From positions 36,188 through 100,187 of the forward strand of contig JANOBD010000053.1 in assembly GCA_031411495.1 (NCBI GenBank): a DNA stretch of 64,000 nucleotides, given 5' to 3'. The notes under the pieces were generated by a model that was not told where the DNA came from, searched no databases, and saw only the letters and a list, made by a program, of their open reading frames with translations. Numbering within the stretch: position 1 is the stretch's first letter; each line of letters begins with the position of its first letter. The stretch comes from JANOBD01 sp031411495. Its GTDB lineage: Bacteria > Planctomycetota > Phycisphaerae > Tepidisphaerales > Tepidisphaeraceae. A program made the translations under genes and the position numbers. This document shows positions 36,966 through 45,056 of the stretch, piece after piece.

Positions 36966-37370
36966 TCAATATCCGCTCGCCTCGGCCGGGACCGCGTCGT
37001 CATAGCGGGGACGCGGGGCTTCCTTGACCGGCTGTTGTGGCTCCTGGGCCTTCATTTCGTCGAGCGTCAGGTGGCCGGCATCGGTGATCAGCACGCGGAG
37101 GATGTTTTCCGAGAGGTTCACATCGCGGGTGATCTTGTCGACGGCAGCGCCCGGCGACTTGAAGAAGCAGAGCACGTACAGGCCGCGCTTGTTCTTCTTC
37201 ACTTCGTAGGCGAGCTTCCGCTCGTCCCACTTGCGCAGGAGCAGGATCTCGCCGCCATGCTTGGTGACGATGTCGCCGATGCTCTTGACGGCGCCTTCGG
37301 CATCCACGGTGGCCGCGGTGCCGAAGAGAAACAGACCTTCATACGTATACGTTGGAATGGGCTTTGCCAT
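36966..37370 (-). CDS. rpsF: 30S ribosomal protein S6 (bS6)
   Basis: 134 aa from ATG 37370 (AAGAAGA upstream); the longer frame to 37454 runs through the neighbouring repeat. Sequence fits bS6: TYEGLFLFGTAATVD, LRKWDERKLAYEVKKNKRG, LYVLCFFKSPG, NILRVLIT. bS6 binds the central domain of 16S rRNA as a heterodimer with bS18. The gene for bS18 is not in this run. The tail PQQPVKEAPRPRYDDAVPAE is a short extension. Confidence 0.93.
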   Translation of the reverse strand: MAKPIPTYTYEGLFLFGTAATVDAEGAVKSIGDIVTKHGGEILLLRKWDERKLAYEVKKNKRGLYVLCFFKSPGAAVDKITRDVNLSENILRVLITDAGHLTLDEMKAQEPQQPVKEAPRPRYDDAVPAEASGY

Positions 37371-37387
37371 AAATCTTCTTTCTGAAC

Positions 37388-37594
37388 AGTCGAGAGTTGA
37401 AAGTGGAGAGTGGAGAGTTGCAACCGCAACTTGTCGAACCACCTCGCCTGTCAACTCCGTTTCTTCACGGAAACCGGTATGCCCGGTTGCTGATCACGGC
37501 GATCAGCGAAGTTTCTTTAGTCAGTCGAACGAAGAGAGTTAAAACACGCGATTTCAGCGTTACTCTCGACTCTCTACTATCAAGTCTCCACGGA
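37388..37594. repeat. Split hairpin repeat, GTCGAGAGT family, pth-rpsF spacer
   Basis: Arm one at 37388-37420 contains AGTCGAGAGTTGAAAGTGG and AGAGTGGAGAGTTG. Arm two at 37556-37594 reads GCGTTACTCTCGACTCTC, then TACTATCAAGTCTCCAC; it overlaps the pth stop codon (37580-37582). About 135 bases separate the arms, including a smaller hairpin (CCGTTTCTTCACGG). The copy looks like one whose loop was filled by an insertion. Confidence 0.75.
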
Positions 37595-38188
37595 ATTGAA
37601 CTGATTCATCGCCTTCACGATGCCTTCATCAATCCATGTCACGACACATCCTGCCGCCCGGCTGACGGCGCCCTCGATGAGCGGCTTCTGGTCCGGGCCG
37701 TACCTGCCGAGCACGTAATCCTTCCCAGCAATCTGGGGCGGCGGCGAATCGATGCCGACGCGGAGCCTCGGATACGTTTTGGTGCCCAGCATCTGCTGAA
37801 CACTCTTGAGCCCGTTGTGGCCGCCATCCGAACCGTCCGGCCGCAGGCGGAGTTTTCCGCTGGGGAGGGCGATTTCGTCGACGATCACGAGCACTTCTTG
37901 CGGCGTGAGCTTGTAAAAGTTCATCGCCGCCGAGGCGCTCTGTCCGGACCGATTCATGTAAGTCATCGGCTTGATCAGGAGCACCTTCTCAGTGCCACCA
38001 GTCGAGTGGAGCGACAACACGCCGTCGACCACCAGACCATCGAATGCACTCTTGGCCATCCGATTGAACTCACCCTTGCGCACCCAGCCGAGCCGTTCGG
38101 CCACCGCATCGATGACGTCGAATCCGACATTGTGCCGGGTGCCGACGTATTCCGATCCGGGGTTGCCGAGGCCGATGACAATTCGCAT
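37580..38188 (-). CDS. pth: Peptidyl-tRNA hydrolase
   Basis: 202 aa, the usual size. The family blocks are in order: IVIGLGNPGSEYVGTRHNVGFDVID with catalytic His about residue 19, LLIKPMTYMNRSGQSA, VLVIVDEIALPSGKLRLR (Asp/Glu position differs slightly from the usual DD), GSDGGHNGLKSV and LRVGIDSPP. Pth frees tRNA from prematurely released peptidyl-tRNA. The stop codon lies within a GTCGAGAGT-family repeat arm. Confidence 0.95.
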   Translation of the reverse strand: MRIVIGLGNPGSEYVGTRHNVGFDVIDAVAERLGWVRKGEFNRMAKSAFDGLVVDGVLSLHSTGGTEKVLLIKPMTYMNRSGQSASAAMNFYKLTPQEVLVIVDEIALPSGKLRLRPDGSDGGHNGLKSVQQMLGTKTYPRLRVGIDSPPPQIAGKDYVLGRYGPDQKPLIEGAVSRAAGCVVTWIDEGIVKAMNQFNSVET

Positions 38189-38194
38189 TCACCA

Positions 38195-38277
38195 CAGTCG
38201 AGAGTTGAGAGTCGAGAGTCGAGAGTTGCAAAAGCAATCTCGATAACTCTCCACTCTCCACTAACAACTCTCCACTG
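38195..38277. repeat. Hairpin repeat, GTCGAGAGT family, rplY-pth spacer
   Basis: Left arm 38195-38228 holds four GTCGAGAG/GTTGAGAG units; right arm 38245-38277 holds AACTCTCCACTCTCCACT and AACAACTCTCCACTG. Facing units differ at one fixed position (GTCGAGAG against GTGGAGAG), leaving a repeated C-C mismatch in the stem. It spans the whole 90-base spacer. Confidence 0.85.
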
Positions 38278-38278
38278 A

Positions 38279-38923
38279 TCACTTGGCCTCGGCTTCGTCG
38301 CCTTCGACCTTTTCCTTCTTGATCACATCGGGCTCTGCGGCGACCTCGGCAACTGCCGGCTCGACGATCTCTTCCTTGATCGCATGGCAGACCGCGACGA
38401 TCTGTTCCGCATCCGTCAAAGCGGTGACGCCCTTGGGCAGCGTCAGCTCCTTCACATGGACGCTTTCGTCGAGCTTCAGATTGTTGATGTTGTAGATGAT
38501 GACCGACGGGATCTCGGTCACGACGCATTCCACTTCGATCTCGTTGAGAATCTGCTGGACGACGCCGCCTTCCTTTTCACCCGGCGCATCACCCTTGAGT
38601 TCGATGCCGACCGTTACCGTGACCTTCTCGTTCAGGTCGACGCGGGCGAAATCGACGTGGATGATGTTGGTGCCCAGGTGATCGTACTGCACGTCCTTGA
38701 GCAGCGCGTTCTCCTTCTTGGCGCCCACGCTCAACTCGAACACGTGCGCGCCCTTGTTGAGCGCTTCGTTGAACGGCTTGGCGGGCACGGAGACGTTGAC
38801 CGCATCCTGCTTGTGACCATAGACGATTGCCGGCAACTGGCCGGTCTGACGCAGGCGGCGGGTGGCGCGGGTGCCGGTCGCGTCGCGGGGCAGAGCGGGG
38901 AGGGGGATTACGTTGGATGCCAT
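38279..38923 (-). CDS. rplY: 50S ribosomal protein L25 / general stress protein Ctc (bL25)
   Basis: 214 aa, the long two-domain (TL5/CTC) form. The N-terminal 5S rRNA-binding domain has ATRRLRQTGQLPAIVYG and ALLKDVQYDHLGTNIIHVDF. The C-terminal beta domain has VTVTVGIELKGDAPG and LKLDESVHVKELTLPKGV. The tail is acidic (EKVEGDEAEAK). Placement directly before pth is conserved in many bacteria. Confidence 0.94.
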   Translation of the reverse strand: MASNVIPLPALPRDATGTRATRRLRQTGQLPAIVYGHKQDAVNVSVPAKPFNEALNKGAHVFELSVGAKKENALLKDVQYDHLGTNIIHVDFARVDLNEKVTVTVGIELKGDAPGEKEGGVVQQILNEIEVECVVTEIPSVIIYNINNLKLDESVHVKELTLPKGVTALTDAEQIVAVCHAIKEEIVEPAVAEVAAEPDVIKKEKVEGDEAEAK

Positions 38924-38938
38924 AGTTTCTTACCTCAA

Positions 38939-39051
38939 TTCAATGACCAAATCTCAATGACCAACAAAATCCCAATCACCAAATCACAATGAACTTCGCC
39001 GTTTGGGCTTTGGTCATTGGTTCCTTGTTGGATATTGGTGCTTGGTCATTC
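38939..39051. repeat. Hairpin repeat, AATGACCAA family, prs-rplY spacer
   Basis: Left arm 38939-38989 repeats AATGACCAAATCTC, AATGACCAACAAAATCCC and AATCACCAAATCAC. Right arm 38999-39051 repeats the complement: TTTGGTCATTGGTTCC, TTGTTGGATATTGGTGC, TTGGTCATTC. The loop is about 10 bases. It is AT-rich and fills the spacer up to the prs stop codon. Confidence 0.85.
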
Positions 39052-40035
39052 TCATCTGCGTGCACTGTCCTCTTCTTTTTCCTTGAACAGGGCACTGACA
39101 CTCTTATTGTGATGAATCCGGTGGATCGCCTCGCCGAGAATTTCTGAAACGCTCAGCGTGATGAGCCTGTCCTTGATCGCGTCGCAACGGTCGTACAGCG
39201 GGATGGTATCGGTGACCGCGAGCTTGGTGAAAGGGCACTTGGTGAGCCGTTCCATCGCCGGCGGTGCGAAGACGCCGTGCGTCGCGCTGATGTAGATGTC
39301 CTTGGCGCCGTTGTCGAGCAGGATCTTCACCGCGCTGGTGATCGTGCCGCCGGTGGTGATCATGTCGTCGGTCATCAACACGGTCTTGCCCTTGACGTCG
39401 CCGATGATATGGGCGGCTTCGATCTCGGTTCCGCTCTTGCGGCGCTTGTCGATGATGCACAGGTCGCCGCCGAACATGTTCGCGTAGACTTGCGCCCGCT
39501 TCACGTTGCCGACGTCCGGCGAAACGAATACGTGGTTGCTGAGCTTGAGCGACTTGAACCACTTGACGAAGATCGGCCCGGCATTCAGATGGTCGACGGG
39601 AATGTCGAAGAAGCCTTGCACCTGCGGGGCGTGCATGTCGACGCTCACAACGCGGTCGGCGCCGGCGCGCTCCAGCAGATTCGCCACCAGCTTCGCGGTG
39701 ATCGGCACGCGGCCGGAGTCTTTGCGGTCCTGCCGGGCATAGCCGAAGTACGGGATGACCGCCGTCACGCGGCCTGCGGAGGCGCGCTTCAGCGTGTCGA
39801 TCCAGATGAACAGTTCCATCAGGTAGGCGTTCACCGGGTGACAGGTCGACTGCACGATGTAGCAGTCGCGGCCGCGCACGTCTTCGTCGATCCGGACGAT
39901 CAGTTCGCCGTCGGGGAACAGTTCGGTCTGCCCGCGACCCAACGGCAACTTCAGATACTCGCAGATTTTCTTCGCCAGCGCCGGATTCGACCGGGCGGCA
40001 AAGATCTTGAGGTTGTCGGTGTCGGTCGCTGGCAT
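39052..40035 (-). CDS. prs: Ribose-phosphate pyrophosphokinase (PRPP synthase)
   Basis: 327 aa. Class I signatures are all present: FPDGELIVRIDEDVRGRDCY, STCHPVNAYLMELF, VIPYFGYARQDRK (flexible ATP loop), SVDMHAPQVQGFFDIPVDHL with the cation-binding Asp/His, and the PRPP loop VLMTDDMITTGGTI. It transfers pyrophosphate from ATP to ribose 5-phosphate, feeding nucleotide, histidine and tryptophan synthesis. It is the first protein gene of the run, 88 bases after a tRNA-Gln gene on the same strand. Confidence 0.95.
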   Translation of the reverse strand: MPATDTDNLKIFAARSNPALAKKICEYLKLPLGRGQTELFPDGELIVRIDEDVRGRDCYIVQSTCHPVNAYLMELFIWIDTLKRASAGRVTAVIPYFGYARQDRKDSGRVPITAKLVANLLERAGADRVVSVDMHAPQVQGFFDIPVDHLNAGPIFVKWFKSLKLSNHVFVSPDVGNVKRAQVYANMFGGDLCIIDKRRKSGTEIEAAHIIGDVKGKTVLMTDDMITTGGTITSAVKILLDNGAKDIYISATHGVFAPPAMERLTKCPFTKLAVTDTIPLYDRCDAIKDRLITLSVSEILGEAIHRIHHNKSVSALFKEKEEDSARR

Positions 40036-40123
40036 TGTGGTTGGTCGTTCGTGTAAGGGGCAGCAAAAGGCGAATCGGTTGATCGCTTACTGCCCGTTGA
40101 CCACTGTGCACTTCACGAGAACG

Positions 40124-40194
40124 CTACCCCGCATGGATTCGAACCATGACTAGATGGACCAAAACCATCTGTGCTACCGTTACACCACGGGGTA
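40124..40194 (-). tRNA. tRNA-Gln (anticodon TTG)
   Basis: On the minus strand the acceptor arms TACCCCG and CGGGGTA pair perfectly, with G as discriminator. The D arm (GTGT/GCAC), the anticodon stem GATGG/CCATC around loop TTTTGGT (anticodon TTG, reading CAA), and the T arm CATGG-TTCGAAT-CCATG are all intact. CCA is not encoded. It lies just upstream of prs and may share its transcript. Confidence 0.95.
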
Positions 40195-40429
40195 GTGGTG
40201 GGTCGAAAGAACCAGTTGGGAAAGACCCCGCTGGCAAGGTGTGCGAAGGGTGGGATGACCAACCTATCTACCAATCCCGATCAAATCGGGACCTCTCGAC
40301 GGCAGGCGGAACATCGTATGGGAGACAGAATCGCTGTCAACGCCCCGAAAGCCGATTCGGAGTGGATTTTCAAGCGTGCAATGCAAGTGAAGAAGCCGGC
40401 TGGTTTTCGAGATCATCCTCAACGGAAGC

Positions 40430-40455
40430 GGGCGTCCCGGTTGTCCGGAACGCCC
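40430..40455 (-). terminator. Possible terminator hairpin of the 40487-41620 PEP-CTERM gene
   Basis: GGGCGTCCCGG (40430-40440) faces CCGGAACGCCC (40445-40455) with one mismatch and a 4-base loop, 32 bases past the PEP-CTERM stop. On the minus strand no T-run follows, so it may be a 3' stabilising hairpin instead. The rest of 40195-40486 shows nothing. Confidence 0.4.
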
Positions 40456-40486
40456 GACTTCTCTGACGAACTACTAATTCGAAACA

Positions 40487-41620
40487 TCACTTCCGGCGAC
40501 GAACTACGAGCATGCCAAGTCCGGCGAGAGCCGTGATCGAAGTGGGTTCTGGCACGACAAACGTGAAGGCCTGAATGCCTTGGTTGCTGCTCATCGCATA
40601 AAGAGTTGCCGAATTGTTGGACGCGTTGATGGCTCCGAATGCAACGCCGCCAGTGCCGTTGGCGTTGGCCGTGAGGGTGCCGCTGGTGTTGTTACCTGTG
40701 GCAAGCAAAATGGGCAACGCGGGGTTGCTGATTTCGTACACCGAAACCAACGAACTGTTGGTGTCGCCAACGGCGAGCAGCTTGAAACTGTTGATTTCCA
40801 CGTAATCCATGGGGCGTTGGGCCGCGCCCAGGGCGATGGTGGCGGTGACGGTGGCGCTGGTGCCGAAATCGGTGATGCGGGCGTTGGTGCCTTGGTTACC
40901 GATGAGCGTATCGCTATCGATGAAGGTCAGGGCGAGACGGTAATCGTTGCTGGTGGTCAGCGTACCGGGGACGTTTGCGTAAGCCGTGCTGCTGAAGCTC
41001 AGGCCATCGGTCGTCGAGAAGGCCGCGAAACTGCTGCGATTGGTGGTGGCAGAACCGGCGGCCGCGAGCTTGGTGCCGGTACCGCTGCCGTAGACGGCGA
41101 AGGAATCGCCGGCGCGGTCGATCGTGGACGCGATTGCGGCGTTATAGGCAACCGTCGGGGTCGTCGTGGAGTTCGAGTCCGACCAACGATAGACCTTGAA
41201 TGCTGCGGTTGCCGACGTGCTTAGGTTGCCAACGTATGTAACCCCGTCATCGGCGACTCCGACCATGTTCGTGGCAAAGGTTCCGCCTGTAATAATGCCA
41301 GTGCCTTGATTGAGTGCGCCGACGTCGGCGCCGGTCGAACCGCTGAGGAGGCGGATGCCGTTGCCGGCTCCGCTGCGGCTGACAAGGACCAGGTTCCCGG
41401 TCGTCGGGTTATACGCCAGGCCGCGCTCAAGGCCGGCGGTCTGAAGGTAGTTGTAGTTGGATCCGGTCGCGGTTCCGGCGGTGTCTCCCGTGACGATTTC
41501 ATTGGGGGCGCGCCAGCCGTCTCCGCCGCCAAACGTAGGAAGAGCCGTTAAGGTGCCGCCGTAGCTGCCGGCAACAAAGGTTACCGCCGCCGCTGCTGCA
41601 ACAAGGGTTGAAATCTTCAT
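40487..41620 (-). CDS. PEP-CTERM secreted beta-propeller-like protein
   Basis: 377 aa from ATG 41620, with AGAGGAG 6 bases upstream; an ATG two codons earlier lies too close to that site. Signal peptide MKISTLVAAAAAVTFVAGSYG. The body repeats short beta-blades (LERGLAYNPTTGNLVLVSR; NGIRLLSGSTGADVGAL; GVADDGVTYVGNLS; SVYEISNPALPILLATG), suggesting a propeller of the kind seen in PQQ/NHL-like secreted proteins; no enzyme motif is visible. The tail VVPEPTSITALAGLGMLVVRRRK is a PEP-CTERM signal. Confidence 0.82.
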   Translation of the reverse strand: MKISTLVAAAAAVTFVAGSYGGTLTALPTFGGGDGWRAPNEIVTGDTAGTATGSNYNYLQTAGLERGLAYNPTTGNLVLVSRSGAGNGIRLLSGSTGADVGALNQGTGIITGGTFATNMVGVADDGVTYVGNLSTSATAAFKVYRWSDSNSTTTPTVAYNAAIASTIDRAGDSFAVYGSGTGTKLAAAGSATTNRSSFAAFSTTDGLSFSSTAYANVPGTLTTSNDYRLALTFIDSDTLIGNQGTNARITDFGTSATVTATIALGAAQRPMDYVEINSFKLLAVGDTNSSLVSVYEISNPALPILLATGNNTSGTLTANANGTGGVAFGAINASNNSATLYAMSSNQGIQAFTFVVPEPTSITALAGLGMLVVRRRK

Positions 41621-41729
41621 CTGCATCTCCTCTTGACAATTTGATCCGCCCAGCCCGCGGCGAAGCGACCGCCCAGACAGCATCGGATCAACATTTTCCC
41701 TCGCGAACCGCGTCGCGACGTTATATAAG

Positions 41730-41757
41730 AGTCTAGCTCACGCGTGTTGTCTGTCAA
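41730..41757 (-). promoter_or_regulatory. Candidate promoter of the PEP-CTERM gene
   Basis: On the minus strand TTGACA (41757-41752) precedes TAGACT (41735-41730) by 16 bases. The -35 reads TTGACAGAC, identical over nine bases to that of the PEP-CTERM gene at 34604-35275. An AT-rich TTATATAA follows downstream. Confidence 0.45.
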
Positions 41758-41761
41758 CAAT

Positions 41762-41785
41762 ATTCTGCCGTAGTTTTGGCAGAAT
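41762..41785. promoter_or_regulatory. Inverted repeat ATTCTGCC-N8-GGCAGAAT in divergent promoter region
   Basis: Perfect 8-base arms separated by 8 bases, just upstream of the candidate -35 of the PEP-CTERM gene and about 80 bases before the divergent GHL10 gene. Its half-site ATTCTG/CAGAAT matches the palindrome over the promoter at 35448-35462. It could be a regulator site for one or both genes. Confidence 0.5.
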
Positions 41786-41862
41786 GCTCGCGCGTCAGGT
41801 GGCGGTGGTAAGTGTTATTGTGGGGTTGGTGGCCAGATTATCGGTCGAATCGGAGGAATCGA

Positions 41863-43359
41863 ATGTTGACGCGAAAGACGGTGATCGGCGTTTGTGGCAT
41901 GATCTTCTACTCCGCCATGCTGGCACTGGCACAAGTCATAGAACCGCCTCCCGCCGCCCCGCGAGAGTTCCGCGCCGCCTGGGTCGCCACCGTCGAGAAC
42001 ATCGATTGGCCGAGTAAGAAGGGCTTGCCCACCAAGGAACAGCAGGCCGAGATCATCGCGATCCTCGACACCTCGGTCGAAATGCGCCTCAACTGCATCG
42101 TCTTGCAGGTTCGAACTTCCTGCGACGCGCTCTACCCCTCCAAACTCGAACCCTGGAGCGTCTACCTCACCGGCACGCAAGGCCAGCCCCCAAAGCCTTA
42201 CTACGACCCGCTCAAGTTCTGGATCGATGAGGCGCACAAGCGCGGGATCGAACTACACGCCTGGTTCAATCCGTATCGCGCCAAGGCCAAGACGAAGACC
42301 GAGCTCGCCCCAAGCCATATCGCCAAGACCAATCCCCAACTCGTCAAAGAGTATGGCGGCTATCTGTGGCTCAATCCTGCCGAGCCGCTCGCCGCCAAAC
42401 GCTCGCTCGAGGTCTTCAACGACGTGGTAAAGCGTTACGACGTCGATGGCATCCACATCGACGATTACTTCTATCCTTATCCCGTCCAGAACGAGGATAA
42501 AACAGCCGAAGTGCCGTTTCCGGATGATGATTCGTGGGACGCGTATCAGAAATCCGGCGGGATCCTGCCGCGCGACGACTGGCGGCGTGACCACGTCAAC
42601 CGACTCATCTATGCGATCCACGAATCCACGCGAAAGCTCAAGCCTTGGGTGAAGTTCGGCATCTCCCCGTTCGGCATCGGCCGACCCGGCAAGGCGCCAG
42701 GTATCACCGGGTTTGACCAGTATTCGAAACTCTATGCCGATGCATCACTCTGGCTGAACAACGGCTGGTGCGACTACTTCGCGCCGCAGCTGTATTGGCC
42801 GATCGCGCAGAAGCCGCAGAGCTTTCCCGTGCTGCTCGACTATTGGAAAAGTGAGAACGCGGAAGGGCTTCACATCTGGCCTGGGCTGTTTACGAGCCGG
42901 ATTGGCGACAAGAATCGCCCGTACACGACGCAGGAAGTGGTCGACCAGATCGGCGTGACGCGCGACCTGGTGATCAATGGTCCCGGGCACATTCACTTCA
43001 GCATGAAGGCGCTGATGGAGAACCGTGACGGCGTGGCGGACACGCTTGCGAAAGGCGTGTACGCCCAGCCGGCGCTCGTGCCGGCGAGCCCGTGGCTCGA
43101 CAACACGCCGCCGCCAAAACCGAGCGCAAAGCTTATCACCACACGAAAGCAGTCAGTTGAGCTTCGGCTCAGTGCCGGCCACGGCGAGGGGACGTGGCAA
43201 TACGCGATCTGGAAGAGCGACGGCAATGCGTGGCGCTTCCAGGTGGTCCCGGGCAAATGGAGGGCCGTGCAGCTCGAGCCGGACGTGAAATACGTCGTCG
43301 TCACTGCCGTCGACCGATGCGGCAACGAGAGCGAACGCGTCGCCGCAGAGTTGAAATGA
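41863..43359 (+). CDS. GHL10-type glycoside hydrolase (DUF187 family)
   Basis: 498 aa from ATG 41863 with GGAGGA 5 bases upstream. A signal peptide covers residues ~1-24. The GHL10 family blocks are clear: REFRAAWVATVENIDWPS at the start of the barrel, LNCIVLQVRTSCDALYPS, GIELHAWFNPYRA, VDGIHIDDYFYPYP (likely catalytic acidic pair) and WVKFGISPFGIGRPG. A C-terminal ~110-residue beta domain may be Ig-like. These proteins act on cell-surface or plant glycans; the substrate here is unknown. It heads an operon with a GT2 enzyme 24 bases downstream. Confidence 0.88.
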   Translation: MLTRKTVIGVCGMIFYSAMLALAQVIEPPPAAPREFRAAWVATVENIDWPSKKGLPTKEQQAEIIAILDTSVEMRLNCIVLQVRTSCDALYPSKLEPWSVYLTGTQGQPPKPYYDPLKFWIDEAHKRGIELHAWFNPYRAKAKTKTELAPSHIAKTNPQLVKEYGGYLWLNPAEPLAAKRSLEVFNDVVKRYDVDGIHIDDYFYPYPVQNEDKTAEVPFPDDDSWDAYQKSGGILPRDDWRRDHVNRLIYAIHESTRKLKPWVKFGISPFGIGRPGKAPGITGFDQYSKLYADASLWLNNGWCDYFAPQLYWPIAQKPQSFPVLLDYWKSENAEGLHIWPGLFTSRIGDKNRPYTTQEVVDQIGVTRDLVINGPGHIHFSMKALMENRDGVADTLAKGVYAQPALVPASPWLDNTPPPKPSAKLITTRKQSVELRLSAGHGEGTWQYAIWKSDGNAWRFQVVPGKWRAVQLEPDVKYVVVTAVDRCGNESERVAAELK

Positions 43360-43383
43360 ATCGGCGCGCTGGCGGTTCGCGGC

Positions 43384-44577
43384 GTGAAACCTAGGCTATC
43401 GCGCGTGGCGCTGACGTTCTCAATCTGCCTCCTGCTTGGACCGCTCGCGTGGCTGGGCCTGATCGTACTCGGCATCTTCGCGCGGGTGCGGATGAACCGG
43501 CTCAAGACGAGTCGCGCAGCGCTTCCCGATCCCGCGCCGTCGCTGAGCATCGTCGTACCCGCGAAGGACGAGGCACTGGGCATCGCCGCATGCGTGCATC
43601 GCGTGCTGACACAGGACTATCCGGGCGCCGAAGTCGTCATCGTCGATGACCGCAGTACGGACGGCACGTCTCGGATCCTTGATGAACTCGCGCAAGCTGA
43701 ACCTCGATTGAAACCGTTCCATGTGACCGATCTTCCCGATGGCTGGCTCGGGAAATGCCACGCGCTGTTCGTAGGCACGCACGACCTGACATCGGATTGG
43801 CTGCTGCTGGTCGATTCGGATGTGCAGCTCTCGACCGATGCCGCGCGTCGCGCCGTCGCCCTCTGCGTCGAACGCAACTACGATGTGCTGAGCATCATGC
43901 CGACGCTCGATGCCCGAACGTTCTGGGAGCGATCGCTCCTCCCGCTGCTGGCGGTCGCGTGGAGCGCAGCCTTTCGGATCTCCTACACCAACGACGACTC
44001 GCGCCCGGATCACGCGTTTGCCAACGGCCAGTTCTTTCTCATCAAGCGGGAGTGGTACGAGAAAGTGAACGGTCACGAGTCGGTGCGCGATCAGATCGTC
44101 GAAGATGTGGCGCTGATGCGCGTGTTAAAGCACGCCGGCGCGAAAACGCGGCTCATGCTCGGACAGGAACTTGCACACGCGCGAATGCACACGAACTTCC
44201 GGCAAATGTTTCATGGATGGGCGCGGATCTTCGCCGGCAGCAGCGCGCGATCGATCTGGCCGATGCTCGCCGTCATGTTGTTCATGACTGCGACGGTTGC
44301 GGTGCTGGCGGTCGAATCGGCTTTTGCGTTGCGTACCCACCATCCGGCATGGGTTGCGACGTTTGGGATTCACGTCGTGCTGATGTTTGCGTTTATCGCG
44401 TGGGTTTACGCGACGGCCGGAGTCGCGATGATTTATGCCGCCGCGGTTCCGATCACGTGGCCGATGGTCCTGACCATTCTCGGTTATTCGATTCACGTCT
44501 GTCGGACCGGGCGGGTCATCTGGCGCGGGACTGCCGTGCAGGTCGGTCATCAGCTTTCAGGAAGGGCAAGTTCATGA
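43384..44577 (+). CDS. Membrane glycosyltransferase family 2
   Basis: 397 aa from a GTG at 43384 with no strong ribosome site. An N-terminal helix (FSICLLLGPLAWLGLIVLGIFA) precedes a GT-A domain: LSIVVPAKDEALGI, VVIVDDRSTDGTS, LLLVDSDVQLS (DxD-type metal site) and QIVEDVALMRVLKHAG (the ED acid). Three helices close the protein. The layout resembles HpnB-type GT2 enzymes of hopanoid loci, but no hopanoid genes are adjacent. The stop codon overlaps the next start by ATGA, so the genes are translationally coupled. Confidence 0.85.
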   Translation: MKPRLSRVALTFSICLLLGPLAWLGLIVLGIFARVRMNRLKTSRAALPDPAPSLSIVVPAKDEALGIAACVHRVLTQDYPGAEVVIVDDRSTDGTSRILDELAQAEPRLKPFHVTDLPDGWLGKCHALFVGTHDLTSDWLLLVDSDVQLSTDAARRAVALCVERNYDVLSIMPTLDARTFWERSLLPLLAVAWSAAFRISYTNDDSRPDHAFANGQFFLIKREWYEKVNGHESVRDQIVEDVALMRVLKHAGAKTRLMLGQELAHARMHTNFRQMFHGWARIFAGSSARSIWPMLAVMLFMTATVAVLAVESAFALRTHHPAWVATFGIHVVLMFAFIAWVYATAGVAMIYAAAVPITWPMVLTILGYSIHVCRTGRVIWRGTAVQVGHQLSGRASS

Positions 44578-45056
44578 GCCAGCCAGCCGGACCTCCGCCC
44601 ATCGCGTACGAAGCGCAGCCGGTCGCGGATGTCGACACGACGCACCTCAACATCCTGGCGATCTGCTACTGGGTGTGGGGCGGCTTGACGGCGCTGTTTT
44701 CCAGCTTCGGGCTGATTCACCTGGGAATGGGCATCGCCATGCTCAATGGCAGTTTTCCCATGCCGACGCCCACGACCGGCCCGTCCGCGGCGCCGTTCCC
44801 CAATCAGCTCATGGGGTGGATGTTCACGATCATCGGCGGTGCGATCGTCAGCTACGGCTGGATCGTCGGCGGCCTGACCGTTTACGCCGGCTTCTCGCTG
44901 AAGCGGCAGCGGAAGTGGATGTTGTGCATGGTGATGGCGGCGCTGAACTGCATTTCGATCCCGATCGGAACCGCGCTGGGCGTGCTGACGATCATCGTCC
45001 TGGTGAGACCGCGCGTGAAGCGGATGTTCGCCTCCAACTCGCCCGTGGCTCAATGA
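44574..45056 (+). CDS. Four-helix membrane protein, unknown function
   Basis: 160 aa. The ATG overlaps the upstream GT2 stop (ATGA) and AGGAAGG precedes it. After a proline-rich N-terminus come about four helices (ILAICYWVWGGLTALFSSFG; LMGWMFTIIGGAIVSYGWIVG; WMLCMVMAALNCISIPIG; LGVLTIIVLVRP), a plan seen in many small planctomycete membrane proteins. No motif suggests a function. The 3' end overlaps the convergent waaA gene by 7 bases. Confidence 0.75.
   Translation: MSQPAGPPPIAYEAQPVADVDTTHLNILAICYWVWGGLTALFSSFGLIHLGMGIAMLNGSFPMPTPTTGPSAAPFPNQLMGWMFTIIGGAIVSYGWIVGGLTVYAGFSLKRQRKWMLCMVMAALNCISIPIGTALGVLTIIVLVRPRVKRMFASNSPVAQ

Noticed and set aside
36254..39051. CRISPR array
   Set aside because: Units are 7-15 bases, tandem and inverted, with no regular unique spacers and no cas genes.
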